A DNA stretch of 64,000 nt from Candidatus Tabaqchalia intestinavium (GCA_904420005.1 CAJFTT010000021.1:22538-86537), one strand, 5' to 3'; counted from the stretch's first letter, positions 28,029 to 38,816 are shown. Notes: generated by a model not told the origin, from the sequence alone. A program made the numbers and translations.

Positions 28029-29279
28029 TCAGTACAGCGGATATTCCTCGCAGATGGCCTGCACCATGCCGCGCACTTCGTCCGCGCTGGCCTCGAAATC
28101 CGTCGCCGTGCGGAAAATGCACTCCGCGATCTTGTCCATATCCTTCTCTTTGAGTCCGCGGCTCGTGACCGCCGGGGTGCCGATGCGCACGCCGCTGGTG
28201 ACGAAGGGACTCTGCGGGTCGTTGGGAATGGCGTTTTTATTGACGGTGATATACACCTCGTCCAGCCGGTGCTCCAGCTCCTTGCCGGTGATGCCCATGT
28301 TGCGCAGGTCGACGAGCATGAGGTGGTTATCCGTGCCGCCCGTCAGCAGCGAGAAGCCGCGGCGCACCAGCCCGTCCGCCAGCGCGGCGGCGTTCTTGAC
28401 GATCTGCGCCTGATAGGTCTTAAATTCCGGGGAAAGCGCCTCGCCCAGGCAGACGGCCTTCGCGGCGATGACGTGCATCAGCGGGCCGCCCTGGCTGCCC
28501 GGGAAAATGGCCTTGTCGATCTTCTTCGCCAGCTCCTCGCGGCACAGGATCATGCCGCCGCGCGGGCCGCGCAGCGTCTTATGCGTGGTGGTGGTGACAA
28601 CGTCGGCATAGGGCACGGGGCTCTGATGCAGGCCCGCGGCGACGAGGCCCGCGATGTGCGCCATATCGACCATGAAATAGGCCCCGACCTCTTTGGCGAT
28701 CTTGCCGATGCGCTCGAAATCGATGGCGCGCGGATACGCCGAAGCGCCCGCGACGATGAGCTTCGGCCGGATCTCCCGGGCCTGCGCCTCCATCTTGTCG
28801 TAATCGATCCGGTGCGTCTCGTCGTCCACGAGATACGGCACAAAGTGATACAGCACGCCGCTCATGTTGACCGGGGAACCGTGGGTCAGGTGCCCCCCGT
28901 GCGCGAGGCTCATGCCCATGACGGTGTCGCCCGGCTGCAGCAGCGCGAAATACACGGCCAGGTTCGCCTGCGCCCCGCTGTGCGGCTGCACATTGGCATG
29001 CTCGGCGCCGAAGAGCTTCTTCGCGCGCTCGATGGCGATGTTCTCCACCACGTCGACGCATTCGCAGCCGCCGTAGTAACGCTTGCCGGGGTAGCCCTCG
29101 GCATATTTATTGGTCAGCACGCTGCCCATCGCGGCCATGACCGCGCCGGAGACAATATTCTCCGAAGCGATCAGCTCGAGATTCCGCCGCTGGCGCGCCA
29201 GCTCCCGGCCCATCGCTTCGCCGACCTCGGCGTCAAATTTCGAAACAAAGCCGATGCTGTCCATCAGTTCCATATTCAT
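28029..29279 (-). CDS. glyA: Serine hydroxymethyltransferase
   Basis: [54 protein letters not shown]. Confidence 0.98.
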   Translation of the reverse strand: MNMELMDSIGFVSKFDAEVGEAMGRELARQRRNLELIASENIVSGAVMAAMGSVLTNKYAEGYPGKRYYGGCECVDVVENIAIERAKKLFGAEHANVQPHSGAQANLAVYFALLQPGDTVMGMSLAHGGHLTHGSPVNMSGVLYHFVPYLVDDETHRIDYDKMEAQAREIRPKLIVAGASAYPRAIDFERIGKIAKEVGAYFMVDMAHIAGLVAAGLHQSPVPYADVVTTTTHKTLRGPRGGMILCREELAKKIDKAIFPGSQGGPLMHVIAAKAVCLGEALSPEFKTYQAQIVKNAAALADGLVRRGFSLLTGGTDNHLMLVDLRNMGITGKELEHRLDEVYITVNKNAIPNDPQSPFVTSGVRIGTPAVTSRGLKEKDMDKIAECIFRTATDFEASADEVRGMVQAICEEYPLY

Positions 29280-29621
29280 TCTTCATCCCTGGCCTTTCCT
29301 GCGTTAGCAAATGATAGTTTATTATACAACACTTTCCCTGCTTCGGCAAGGGTGCCAGCGTCGAATTCTGTCAGAATTGATTGAAAAAATCGCCGCGATG
29401 TGCTATGCTGGGAATATATTGCAGCGGGCAAGCATCGGCGCGCGCCCCGGCAGCCGCGGCGGGCGCCGCCCCCGGGCGGGAAGCCGCGTCCTCCGCCCCG
29501 CCCAAAATAGCGGAATTTTTTCTCTCCCTCAGCGCCGGGAACCCCCGCGGGAGGGAGGCCGCGCGCCGGCCGGCGGCGCACGCGCGGCCCGCATTCCCCG
29601 CCGGAGAAACGGAGCTTTCTC

Positions 29622-30263
29622 ATGACCAAGAAGGAACGTCTCGCCATCATCCTCGAGCGGCTCGCCGCGCGGTATCCCAACGTCGCCTGCGCGCTGGAAG
29701 CGCAGGAGCCCTATCAGCTGCTCATCGCGGTGCGCCTGTCCGCGCAGTGCACCGACAAGCGCGTCAATATGGTCACGCCCGCGCTGTTCGCGCATTTCCC
29801 TTCGGTGGAGGCCTTCGCCAACGCCGACGTGACGGAGATCGAGGAATATATCAAATCCTGCGGGCTTTACAAAACCAAAGCCAAAAGCATCAAGGAGATG
29901 TGCACCGACATCCTCACCCGGTTCGGCGGGCGCGTACCCGACACGATTGAGGAGCTCACGACCCTCTCCGGCGTGGGGCGCAAGACCGCGAACCTCATCG
30001 TCGGCGATGTTTACGGCAAGTCGGCGGTGGTCGTGGATACGCATTTCATCCGCTTATCCAACCGCATGGGGCTGACGAAATCGGACAACCCCGTCGTCAT
30101 CGAGCGGGAGATGCGCCGCCTGCTGCCGCCCGAGGAAAGCATGAAATTCTGCCACCGCATCGTGTGGTTTGGCCGGGAACAGTGCCCCGCGGCGCGCCCG
30201 CTGTGCAGCACCTGCCCGCTGGCCGACGTCTGCCCCAAGGTGGGCGTGACGAAAAGCCGCTGA
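29622..30263 (+). CDS. nth: Endonuclease III
   Basis: LIAVRLSAQCTDKRVN, LSGVGRKTANLIVGDVYGK, VDTHFIRLSNRMGL, C-terminal CxxxxxxCxxCxxxxxC cluster. Confidence 0.96.
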   Translation: MTKKERLAIILERLAARYPNVACALEAQEPYQLLIAVRLSAQCTDKRVNMVTPALFAHFPSVEAFANADVTEIEEYIKSCGLYKTKAKSIKEMCTDILTRFGGRVPDTIEELTTLSGVGRKTANLIVGDVYGKSAVVVDTHFIRLSNRMGLTKSDNPVVIEREMRRLLPPEESMKFCHRIVWFGREQCPAARPLCSTCPLADVCPKVGVTKSR

Positions 30264-30461
30264 CCGGCGGGCGCCAGCCGGCTCGCCGATGAAACGGAGC
30301 TCGGCCGCAGGCGTTTCGCGCAAAAGGCGCGCCCGTGTTTTGTGCTTGGCCCGTGTTTTTCCCGTTGCAGCCCCATGGACCGCGCAGCGGACGGATGCGA
30401 AAAACGCAGTCACCCGCGGCGGGTGGTTCTTTGTTGCGCCCCGCCGCCTGAAAGCAGAAAA

Positions 30462-30512
30462 AAGAACGAGAGCCGGGAGACGTTTGCGGGCGTCCCCCGG
30501 CTCTCGCCGCCT
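30462..30512 (-). terminator. Terminator of the 30538 gene
   Basis: GAGAGCCGGG..CCCGGCTCTC then TTCTTTTTT on minus strand. Confidence 0.8.
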
Positions 30513-30537
30513 GTACGCGAACGCGGCTTCGCTGGCT

Positions 30538-30969
30538 TCAGAGATATTTTTTCATTTCCTCGATGTTTTTCTGCTCCGTCTGCACGAGCTTCTCCGCCAG
30601 CGCCTGCGTCTGCGGATCGGTCAGCGGCAGCTCTTTGCGGTGCTTCGTGATCTCCACCACGCCCATGGTGCTGCCCTGGATCATCATCCGGGCCATGTTG
30701 GAAGGCGTCTTGTCCTTCATGGTGTTGATCTTGAGCATCAGGCTGGAGGACATCTTGGCATAGCCCGGGATGTCGGATGCGGTGACGCCCTTTTTCTGCG
30801 AAAGGCTCTGCGCGCTGTCGACAATGTTCTGGTATTCCGTCAGCTGGGTCTCCAGCGCGCGGCGGAACGGAATGTCGTCGGTGATCTTGATGAGCTGGGT
30901 GATGGTTTCCGTCCCCATCTGCGCGTTCTGATTGATGAAGCTGAGCAGCTGTTCGTCCTGTTGCAGCAT
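30538..30969 (-). CDS. Small helical protein of unknown function
   Basis: MLQQDEQLLSFINQNAQMGTETITQLIKITDDIPFRRALE; RBS AGGAGGC upstream. Confidence 0.75.
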   Translation of the reverse strand: MLQQDEQLLSFINQNAQMGTETITQLIKITDDIPFRRALETQLTEYQNIVDSAQSLSQKKGVTASDIPGYAKMSSSLMLKINTMKDKTPSNMARMMIQGSTMGVVEITKHRKELPLTDPQTQALAEKLVQTEQKNIEEMKKYL

Positions 30970-31044
30970 GAAAATGCCTCCTTCTGGTGATGAAATCTCC
31001 CTGTTAGGATGCCGGATTTCCACGCTGTTTATGCATCACGCGGG

Positions 31045-31644
31045 TTACGCCGCTTTGCCGCGCAGGATGGGCGAGATTTTCTTATAGATCAAAAACGTCA
31101 GCAGCACGCTGCACAGCCCCTTGCCGAACGTGAAGGGAAGATTGAACACAAGCAGCGCCTGCCAGAGATTCTGGATGCTGGGCAGGATGGTCTGGTACAT
31201 GCCGAGGATCGCCTCGGTGGGCATACCGATCTGGCCATAGAGCGGATAAACGATAAAATAATTCGTCAGCACGCCGCCCGCCGCCATGGCAAGCGCGCCG
31301 ACCAGCGACGCCAGCAGCGCGCTGCCCCGGCCTTTATGCCGGCGGTAAATCAGGCCAGCCGGCAGCACAAACAGCGTGCCCAGCAGAAAATTGGACAGCT
31401 CCCCCACGCCGGCGGTCGAGGTAAAAAACAGATGGATCAGATTCTTGAAAAAGCAGACCGCCACGCCGCTGAGCGGCCCGAGCGAGAACGAGGCCAGCAG
31501 CGCCGGGAAATCCGAGAAATCCAGCGACAGGAACGACGGCATGAACGGCAGCTTGATGGTGAAAAACATCAGCACCGTCCCGACGGCGGAGAGCATGGCG
31601 ATCATCGCGATGCGCCACAGATGCAGATAACTTTTGTTGACCAT
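31045..31644 (-). CDS. ribU: ECF transporter S component, riboflavin type
   Basis: FFTIKLPFMPSFLSLDFSDFPALLASFSLGPLSG...KNLIH; FMN riboswitch upstream. Confidence 0.93.
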   Translation of the reverse strand: MVNKSYLHLWRIAMIAMLSAVGTVLMFFTIKLPFMPSFLSLDFSDFPALLASFSLGPLSGVAVCFFKNLIHLFFTSTAGVGELSNFLLGTLFVLPAGLIYRRHKGRGSALLASLVGALAMAAGGVLTNYFIVYPLYGQIGMPTEAILGMYQTILPSIQNLWQALLVFNLPFTFGKGLCSVLLTFLIYKKISPILRGKAA

Positions 31645-31705
31645 GGGAAAAACCTCACAATGCAGAAAATTTTCAGGCTTGTGAGAAGCGCGGCCCGCGC
31701 CAAAA

Positions 31706-31744
31706 AACAAAACCGCCCTGTCTGCCGCAGCAAACAGGGCGGAT
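31706..31744 (-). terminator. Terminator of FMN riboswitch expression platform
   Basis: CCGCCCTGTTTGCTGCGGCAGACAGGGCGG then TTTTGTTTTTT. Confidence 0.9.
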
Positions 31745-31767
31745 CTTCCTCGCAAGAAGCCGCTGAA

Positions 31768-31900
31768 CCTTCTTCCATCCGGACTCACGCACGTCGTGCG
31801 GTCACCGTCGGTCCTGGATTCCAACCAGCGTCAGCTTTCGCTCGCGGACTCGTCGCTCAAGGCGCTTCACCGCCGGTGGGGAATTGCACCCCGCCCTGAA
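31768..31900 (-). ncRNA. FMN (RFN) riboswitch
   Basis: TTCAGGGCGGGGTGCAATTCCCCACCGGCGGT...GAGTCCGCGAGC...GACCGACGGTGA...GAGTCCGGATGGAAGAAGG. Confidence 0.97.
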
Positions 31901-32082
31901 TTGAGTCCAGTATACGCCGTGCGCGCAGATTTGTCAACAGCAAATCCGAAGAGCGCCGACGCCGCGCCGGCCAATCGGGGGACTGGCGAGCGCCGCCCCA
32001 GGCCGCACGGCCAGGCGCGGCCGAATGCCGCGGGGCTCAAAGCTGGCGCTGCCGGATCAGGCACGGCCAGCCTCGCCCGAAA

Positions 32083-32170
32083 ACCGTATCCATGCAGGCG
32101 CGGAGCGGGTTAGAAAAAGATCGGGCAAAATCGCGGCCTGCCGACCGCATCCATGCAGGAAAAGCGGGGG
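32083..32170 (+). repeat. Two-copy phased repeat, 61-bp phase
   Basis: ACCGTATCCATGCAGGCGCGGAGCGGG (32083) and ACCGCATCCATGCAGGAAAAGCGGG (32144). Confidence 0.7.
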
Positions 32171-32181
32171 ACGCGCGGGCC

Positions 32182-32262
32182 GGCGCGGCCCCGCCGGAGA
32201 ACGGCCGCACAGGCGGGATGGGCGCGGCCCCGCCGGAGAACGGCCACGCGGGCGGGATGGGC
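32182..32262 (+). repeat. 39-bp tandem repeat x2
   Basis: GGCGCGGCCCCGCCGGAGAACGGCC(GC/AC)... GGCGGGATG repeated at 32182 and 32221. Confidence 0.8.
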
Positions 32263-32367
32263 GCCCCATTGTCGGCCGCTCCCCGGTCTTATCCGCAACG
32301 GCCGCGCAGGCAAAAGCCGGCCCTTTTCGCCGCGCGCCGCCGGCCTTGTCAACCGGCCGGCGGCCTG

Positions 32368-34362
32368 TCAGCCGCGCGGCTCGCGGTTGATCAGGCTGCG
32401 GCTGCCCCAATAGGTCATGGCAAAATACGCGCCGTAGATCACCACGAGGAAAAACGCAGTGGCAACAAGGCTGGGAGCAATCTCCACCTGCCCGAATTCC
32501 AAAATGGCTTTGTGCGCGGCGGCCAGCCCCGCGACCGAATGCACCACAGCGAGCGCCAGCGGCAGCAGGAAATACGCGAGAATCTGGCGCAGCAGCGCAC
32601 GGTTGCGCATTTTCCGGTCGGCGCCGAGCTTGCGCAGCAGGTCGTAGCGCGCCTGGTTGTCGGCCGTCTCGGACAGCTGCTGCACCGCCAGAACGGCTGC
32701 GCTGGCGATCATGAACACAAAGCCCAGGTAAATGGCGAGAAAGGCCACCATCGCTTTGTCGGAAAGCGCGTCGGCATAGATGTCCTGCTTGCTGTCACAG
32801 CGCAGGAACGCGCAGTCCACCGTCGTTTCCTGGTAACGGTCCAGCGCGCGCTGCACGCCGGCGGCCGCAGCCTCATCCGTACACTGGAGATTGAGCATCT
32901 GCTGGCGCACCTGCAACCCCTGCGTGCGCGCGTCCTCAACGACAAACACGATGCCGCCGAAATACATGTTCGTGAAAGCAAGCGGCTCCACTGTCCCGGA
33001 GGGGCGCAGCGCCGTCTCGCCCAGCGACACGGAAAGGTTCTGGTCCCGGAATTGCGAAGCGAAGGCACGCAGCGTTTCATCCTGGAAAACGATGTGATAT
33101 TCCCCCGCTTCCAGCGGCTGGGCTTCCTTTCCCTGCAGCGCGCACAGCGCTTCATATTCCGAAACGCCCAGAAAATACAGCGGCGACCCGCTGACATCGG
33201 TGGACAGAATGGAAAAATCAAGATCGTAATCCCCATAGCGCCCGCCCTGCGCGTCCAACACGTGCAGCGCGCATTCCGCATGGCGCGCAATCCCCGGATC
33301 GCTCCGCAGGCTGTCCGGCAGGTTCTCCCAGATGGGCGCGGCATCGTCTTTTCCTTCGCGATAAAACGCGTTCAGCGTCAGGTCATAGGGCGCAGACTGC
33401 CGCAGGTGCTCCGACAGGATGTCCTGCGCGCTGTAGCCCGTGGAGAAAATCACAATCACGACCAGCAGCGTCAGGCACACCACCGACAGGGAGACGAAAT
33501 TGGTATTGATCCGGCTGCTCAGCTGCCGCAGCACAAACAGATTGAGTCCCTTGTAATACAGTTTCTTCCGCCGCTGGATCAGGTGAAGCAGCAGGCCGGA
33601 CAGCGAAAAGAAGAACAGCAGCGTTCCCGCCGCGCCAAGCACGAGCGAGAGCGTCGTCTGCGCGTCCACCTCGAGCAGCGAATTGCGCAGAATCAGCGTA
33701 TACGCGCCGGCCAGCAGCGCGAGCGACAGCGCGAACAGGGCCGCGCACAGCGGCAGACTGCGCAGGCGCGGCGTCTCGTTCTTGCGCCCGCCGGAGAGCA
33801 GGTCGATCAGGCGCACCTTCCCCACCACCAGGGTGTTAAACACCGCCACCACGACGAACACAACCGCAAAATAGACGATGCTTTTGCCCGCCGCAGGCAG
33901 AGAGAACAGAAATTTATATCCCGTCAGGTCGGCTTCAAACAGGTTGGCCGTGAAAACCGACATAAACAGCGAGCCAAAGACGCCGAGCAGCAGCCCCGCG
34001 CCGAGCGCCGCCAACGCCAGCAGCGAAGTTTCCAGCAGCAGGACAAGCGAAACCCGCGCGCGCGTCATGCCGAGCGTGAGATACACGCCGAGCTCTTTTT
34101 TCCGCCGCCGGAGGAAGAAGCCGTTGGCATAGACGATCAGAAAGCCAAGGATCACAGCGACGAACAGCGAGATATATTGCAGCAGCTCGCCGATGGCCGT
34201 CATCGCCTGGTCGGCGCTCTCCGTGATGTGCATGATCTCCCGCTGGGTGTAAATCGAGCCGAACATATAAAACACGCTCACGCCCAGCGTCAGGGTGAGA
34301 AAATAAATCGCATAGTCGCGCAGGCTCTTGCAGAGATTTTTGAACGCGAGCTTAATCAGCAT
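32368..34362 (-). CDS. BceB-like FtsX-type ABC transporter permease
   Basis: Large permease [34 protein letters not shown]; ~200-aa extracellular insert; with 34352-35116 ATPase. Confidence 0.9.
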   Translation of the reverse strand: MLIKLAFKNLCKSLRDYAIYFLTLTLGVSVFYMFGSIYTQREIMHITESADQAMTAIGELLQYISLFVAVILGFLIVYANGFFLRRRKKELGVYLTLGMTRARVSLVLLLETSLLALAALGAGLLLGVFGSLFMSVFTANLFEADLTGYKFLFSLPAAGKSIVYFAVVFVVVAVFNTLVVGKVRLIDLLSGGRKNETPRLRSLPLCAALFALSLALLAGAYTLILRNSLLEVDAQTTLSLVLGAAGTLLFFFSLSGLLLHLIQRRKKLYYKGLNLFVLRQLSSRINTNFVSLSVVCLTLLVVIVIFSTGYSAQDILSEHLRQSAPYDLTLNAFYREGKDDAAPIWENLPDSLRSDPGIARHAECALHVLDAQGGRYGDYDLDFSILSTDVSGSPLYFLGVSEYEALCALQGKEAQPLEAGEYHIVFQDETLRAFASQFRDQNLSVSLGETALRPSGTVEPLAFTNMYFGGIVFVVEDARTQGLQVRQQMLNLQCTDEAAAAGVQRALDRYQETTVDCAFLRCDSKQDIYADALSDKAMVAFLAIYLGFVFMIASAAVLAVQQLSETADNQARYDLLRKLGADRKMRNRALLRQILAYFLLPLALAVVHSVAGLAAAHKAILEFGQVEIAPSLVATAFFLVVIYGAYFAMTYWGSRSLINREPRG

Positions 34363-35116
34363 GCAGATCGCCTCCCAACAGCGCGACGACCTCCATGATC
34401 CGGTCGAAAAATTCCCGCCGGCTCTGCTCGCCGCGCAGCAGCTGTGTGAAGATCTTGCCGTCCTTGATAAACAGGATCCGCCTGCAATAGCTCGCGGTGA
34501 AAGCGTCGTGCGTGACCATGAGGATGGTCGCGTGCATCTGCTCGTTGAGCGTGCGGAAGCTCTGCATAAGCAGGCGGGCGGACTTGGAATCCAGCGCGCC
34601 GGTCGGCTCGTCCGCCAGCACAAGGCTGGGGTTCGTGACGATGGCACGGGCGGCGGCCACCCGCTGCTGCTGTCCGCCGGAGAGCTGATAGGGATATTTC
34701 TCCAGCACCTCCCCGATGTCGAGCAGCGACGCGACTTTCCGCACGCGCGGTTCAATCTCCCCGGCGGGCGTGCCGAGGATCGTCAGCGCGAGGGCGATGT
34801 TCTCAAACGCCGTCAGCGTGTCCAGAAGATTGAAATCCTGGAAAATAAACCCCAGCTTCTCCCGGCGGAACCGGGCGAGCGCCGTCGGCTTCATGGCCGT
34901 GACGTCGCTGCCGTCGATGAAAATATGCCCCGCGGTGGCGGAGTCGATGGTCGAGACGCAATTGAGCAGCGTGGTTTTCCCGCTGCCGGACGCGCCCATG
35001 ATGCCCATAAACTCCCCCTGGCCGACCGAGAAGCTCACGCCGTCGACGGCTTTGGTAACGTTGCCCCGCGCGCCGTAATATTTCTCGAGATTCTCCACCT
35101 GCAAGACTTCCTGCAT
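34352..35116 (-). CDS. BceA-like ABC transporter ATP-binding protein
   Basis: [43 protein letters not shown]. Confidence 0.92.
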   Translation of the reverse strand: MQEVLQVENLEKYYGARGNVTKAVDGVSFSVGQGEFMGIMGASGSGKTTLLNCVSTIDSATAGHIFIDGSDVTAMKPTALARFRREKLGFIFQDFNLLDTLTAFENIALALTILGTPAGEIEPRVRKVASLLDIGEVLEKYPYQLSGGQQQRVAAARAIVTNPSLVLADEPTGALDSKSARLLMQSFRTLNEQMHATILMVTHDAFTASYCRRILFIKDGKIFTQLLRGEQSRREFFDRIMEVVALLGGDLHAD

Positions 35117-35767
35117 AAAATTCCCTCCTGACGCCCTCGCGCAGCCGGGACGCTGCGCGGACGGTATTCCCCGCCGGACCGCCGCAAGCGCGCGGCGGCC
35201 GCCTTCTTCCCGGCGCGGGCCCGCCGTCGCGCAACGAAGCAGGCCCGCCCCACGGGGTACCCCCAGTATAAAATAATTCGCCTGCCGCAGCCATGCATTT
35301 GGCTGACGGCAAACGAACAGTTTTGTCACCCAGACGCTGGGGCCGCGGCAGATCGGACGGCCGCTCGCCCCGGCGCACCCGGCGGCGCGCCTCTCCGGCG
35401 CCGCTTTCCCTCCGCCGCGGGGGCCGGATCTGTATGCGCAAGGCCCGGCCGCAGCGGCACAAGTCAAGTTTTTCCCGGGGCGGCCGATTTTATGTCTTTC
35501 CGCTCCATCCTGTACAGGCATCCGCGACCCGCAGCGGCGAGCGCCGCCCTGCCGCGCCGTCAGGCGACGCGGGGCCGGCGCTCGGGGTCGCTTCCTGCGC
35601 GGCGTCGCTTTCCCCGGCTCGGGGCGTTCTTGCATCTCGTAGGATTTGAAATAGGTCCTGAACGCGCGCCCGCCGCGGTTGGAGCGTCTCCCCTGCCCGC
35701 GCCGCGCCAATTGAATTTTCCATATTACTTGAACATCGTGGTTCGCATTTCCTCGGCCCGCGCCGCG

Positions 35768-36781
35768 TCAGTCCTGCAGAAGCGACCGGCTGTCCTTGGG
35801 GAACGCGATGGTCATCGTCGTCCCCTCTCCCGGCGTCGAGGCGGCGGTCAGCTGCAGATGCAGCTTCCGGCAGAGCCGACTGCAAAGGTACAGGCCGATC
35901 CCCGTGGATTTCCCGCGGCGCCGGCCGTTTTCGCCGGTGAAGCCCTTATCAAACACGCGCGGCAGATCTTCCGGCGGGATACCGGCGCCGTTATCGCGCA
36001 GCTGCAGCAGCACCGCATCCCCGCTCTCCCGCGCGCAGAAAGTCAGCCGCGGCGTGCCAGCGGTATACTGCAGGCTGTTGGCGATCAGCTGCCCGAGGAT
36101 GAAATCCAACCATTTGGGGTCGCAGTACACCGTCTGCTCCAGCCCGTCAAACTGCAGCTGCGTGTTGCGCGCGATGAGCGAGCGCGCGTGCTTTTTCACC
36201 GCCGCCTTGACGAGCGTGTCGAGCCGCAGCTCCCGCACGCTGTAATCCTGCTCCACATGCACGCTGCGCGCGTAATACAGCGCCTGCTCGACGTAGCGCT
36301 CAATCCGTTCCAGCTCTTCGCGAAGGCTGTCGGCCAGTTCGCCGGGATGATTCTCGCACAGCAAATCCGCGCAGGCGATGGGGATCTTGACTTCATGAAT
36401 CCACGCCTCGATATATTCGTGATATTCCGCCTGGCGCTGCCGCAGCGCGGCAAGCTCGTCCTGTGCGGCCTTGCCCGTCTGGCGCAGCACGTCGCAGAGG
36501 ATCTCCCCTTCGGCGAAATCGGGCGTTTCCAGCACCAGCGCGAGATATTGTTTCTGATCCAGGCGCTCCAAAGACGCGGCCAGCGCGCGGTAAAACCGGC
36601 GCTTGCGGAAAAACTCGGCCATGAGCCCAGCCGCGGAGACAGCCAGCAGGCAGGCGCCGAAAAACGCGACGCCCGCCGCCGGAAAATGCAGGCCGATCAG
36701 CAGCGCCACAAGCAGCGCGACCATCCCTGCCTGGCAAAGGAGGAACGTCCATTTATCTTTCAGAAACGCACGCAATCTCAT
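35768..36781 (-). CDS. BceS-like intramembrane-sensing histidine kinase
   Basis: Short two-TM sensor; EAWIHEVKIPIACADLL; DNGAGIPPEDLPRVFDKGFTGENGR. Confidence 0.92.
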   Translation of the reverse strand: MRLRAFLKDKWTFLLCQAGMVALLVALLIGLHFPAAGVAFFGACLLAVSAAGLMAEFFRKRRFYRALAASLERLDQKQYLALVLETPDFAEGEILCDVLRQTGKAAQDELAALRQRQAEYHEYIEAWIHEVKIPIACADLLCENHPGELADSLREELERIERYVEQALYYARSVHVEQDYSVRELRLDTLVKAAVKKHARSLIARNTQLQFDGLEQTVYCDPKWLDFILGQLIANSLQYTAGTPRLTFCARESGDAVLLQLRDNGAGIPPEDLPRVFDKGFTGENGRRRGKSTGIGLYLCSRLCRKLHLQLTAASTPGEGTTMTIAFPKDSRSLLQD

Positions 36782-37446
36782 ATTTGATACCCCTGTCCGC
36801 GTTTGGTCGTGATGAAATCCGCCGCGCCGATCTCCTCCAGCTTGCGGCGCAGGCGGTTGACGTTGACGGTCAGCGTATTGTCGTCGACGAACACGTCCGA
36901 TTGCCACAGCGCCTGCATCAGCTCGTCCCGGGAGACAATCCGCCCCGCATGACGCAGCAGATAGGAGAGGATCTTCTGCTCGTTCTTGGTCAATTCCGTC
37001 TCGCGTCCCGCATAGGCCGCTCTGCCCTGCGCGGCGTGCAGCGTCACGCCCTTATACTGCGCACGGTCGGCGTCCGGTTTGCCCGCGCGCTTGAGCACAG
37101 CGGCGATGTGCGCGAGCAGGATCTGCGGGTGATAGGGCTTCACGATGAAGTCGTCCGCACCCAGCTGCATGCTCATCAGCTCGTCGAGCTCCGTGCTGCG
37201 GCTGGTGACGACGAGCACCGGGACATCCGAATGCCGGCGGATCTCCCGGCAGACGCCATACCCGTCCTCGCCGGGCAGGTTGACGTCCAGCAGGATCAGA
37301 TCCGCCCCCGCTGCCAGCGCGCGGCGCGCCGTGTCCTCGAATTCCTCCTCAAACGTGCATCGATAGCCCTCCCGCTCGAGCAGCTTCACCAGCTCGCCGC
37401 GCAACTTGCCGTCATCCTCGATGAGATGAATATGCATGCCCTGCAT
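36778..37446 (-). CDS. OmpR-family response regulator (BceR-like)
   Basis: HLIEDDGKL, LILLDVNLPGEDGYGVCREIR, winged-helix C-terminus TLTVNVNRLRRKLEE. Confidence 0.94.
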   Translation of the reverse strand: MQGMHIHLIEDDGKLRGELVKLLEREGYRCTFEEEFEDTARRALAAGADLILLDVNLPGEDGYGVCREIRRHSDVPVLVVTSRSTELDELMSMQLGADDFIVKPYHPQILLAHIAAVLKRAGKPDADRAQYKGVTLHAAQGRAAYAGRETELTKNEQKILSYLLRHAGRIVSRDELMQALWQSDVFVDDNTLTVNVNRLRRKLEEIGAADFITTKRGQGYQI

Positions 37447-37799
37447 GGCCTCCTTTTTCCGTTGTCTGCCGCGGGCGGGTCCCCGTCACGGCCCCCACCG
37501 CGCAGCGCACGCCCGGGAGGCCGGCTGCGGCGCAATCGGCCCTTCGTTTCACGCCGCGCCGCCCGTTTCCGAAGCGCGCCGCCGGTCCCGCCCCCGCCGC
37601 CAGCGCTCTTTTGTGCTTATTATACCACACGCCGCGCCGCCCGCCAACCGTTGCGAACCGAAGTCGCCGGCAAACGGCGGGACCGGCCAAATGCCGGAGG
37701 GTCAGCCCCGCTGTCTCCCGGAAGGGAGCAAGCTGCAAACTGGAACAGCCGCGCATCGGCCCGGCCCCCGCCCAAGCCCAGGCGCTTTTCTGCATATAA

Positions 37800-37833
37800 A
37801 AAGCAGGAGGACGAAACGCCGTCCCCCTGCTCG
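37800..37833 (-). terminator. Terminator of the 37863 gene
   Basis: AGCAGGGGGACG...CGTCCTCCTGCT then TTTT. Confidence 0.85.
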
Positions 37834-37862
37834 TGTCCTATGGAATTGCGCCGTGTGGGATT

Positions 37863-38567
37863 TCACTGCACCAGGACGACCGAATCACGCAGCATCTGCG
37901 CATCAAGCCCAAACTGGCCGTTCATCTCTTCGATCAGATCAATGGTAAATGTAATCGATTCCTCCACATCCATCCCCTGGCTGAGGCAAACCGGTATCGT
38001 AGAGGAAAACACATACCGATTCGTGAAATCGGCGATTTCGCTTTCAAAACCGATGACGTTCTGCACACCCTTGCTCTTGAGCAGCGTGGCGAGATTGTCG
38101 GCCTGGGCGCCGCCCTCCGCGCTGCCGTTGGCCGCCAGAATCACCAGCTTCACATGAGACAGCGCATTGTCCGGCAGCGCTTCGATCTCGCTGAACAGGA
38201 GCATATCCTGCAGGTTCTGAGAAGCCCCGTTCAATGCCAACAACGATGTCTGAAAATCCAGCTCCCAGGCGGAATACCGGAGAAGCACCCAATAAGAAGA
38301 ATTCTGCAGATCTTCCAGCAGCGCCGTCTTAGTCGTAGTGGTCATCGCATTAATTTCGGAACAGCCGAGGTTGTCTGAATTAAGGTTCGCAAATGAGTTA
38401 TATACCATGTCTGCGTTGTTTTGTCCCAGTCCGCTGACACAGGCGCTGTAATCATTCCACGTGAACAGGAATTCCTTCTCGTCCTCCGCTGCAGCGGCCG
38501 GCACCGCCGCGATTCCCACCGCCAGGGCTGCCGCCATGACGACCGACAGGATCTTTTTCTTCAGCAT
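37863..38567 (-). CDS. Secreted protein, possible divergent CHAT/caspase-like fold
   Basis: Signal peptide; VKLVILAANGSAEGG...NLATLLKSKGVQNVIGFESEIADFTNRYVFSSTIPVCLSQGMDVEESI. Confidence 0.7.
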   Translation of the reverse strand: MLKKKILSVVMAAALAVGIAAVPAAAAEDEKEFLFTWNDYSACVSGLGQNNADMVYNSFANLNSDNLGCSEINAMTTTTKTALLEDLQNSSYWVLLRYSAWELDFQTSLLALNGASQNLQDMLLFSEIEALPDNALSHVKLVILAANGSAEGGAQADNLATLLKSKGVQNVIGFESEIADFTNRYVFSSTIPVCLSQGMDVEESITFTIDLIEEMNGQFGLDAQMLRDSVVLVQ

Positions 38568-38772
38568 ATCCTTTTCTCCTTTTCATGAAATCCGCTCGAG
38601 CTTTATCCATATATTACCATTTTAGGTATTTTTTGTCAATTGCGATCTTGTACCAAAAATTCGATGGAATTTTGGTGAAAACGCTAAATATAGCAGATAT
38701 GAATCAGAACAGATTGTTCTATTTTGCCAATTTCCGACCTGTTGCCTGCCGTCTTGCGGCGCCCTATATACA

Positions 38773-38816
38773 AAAGAAAGCGGACGCTGGAAAACCAACG
38801 TCCGCTCTCTTTCTCT
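38773..38816 (-). terminator. Terminator of trpB2
   Basis: GCGGACGTTGGTTTTCCAGCGTCCGC then TTTCTTTT. Confidence 0.85.

Noticed and set aside
35250-35270. GGGGTACCCC palindrome as a BceR site
   Set aside because: Does not clearly match a known BceR-type inverted repeat; kept only as a note in the Bce finding
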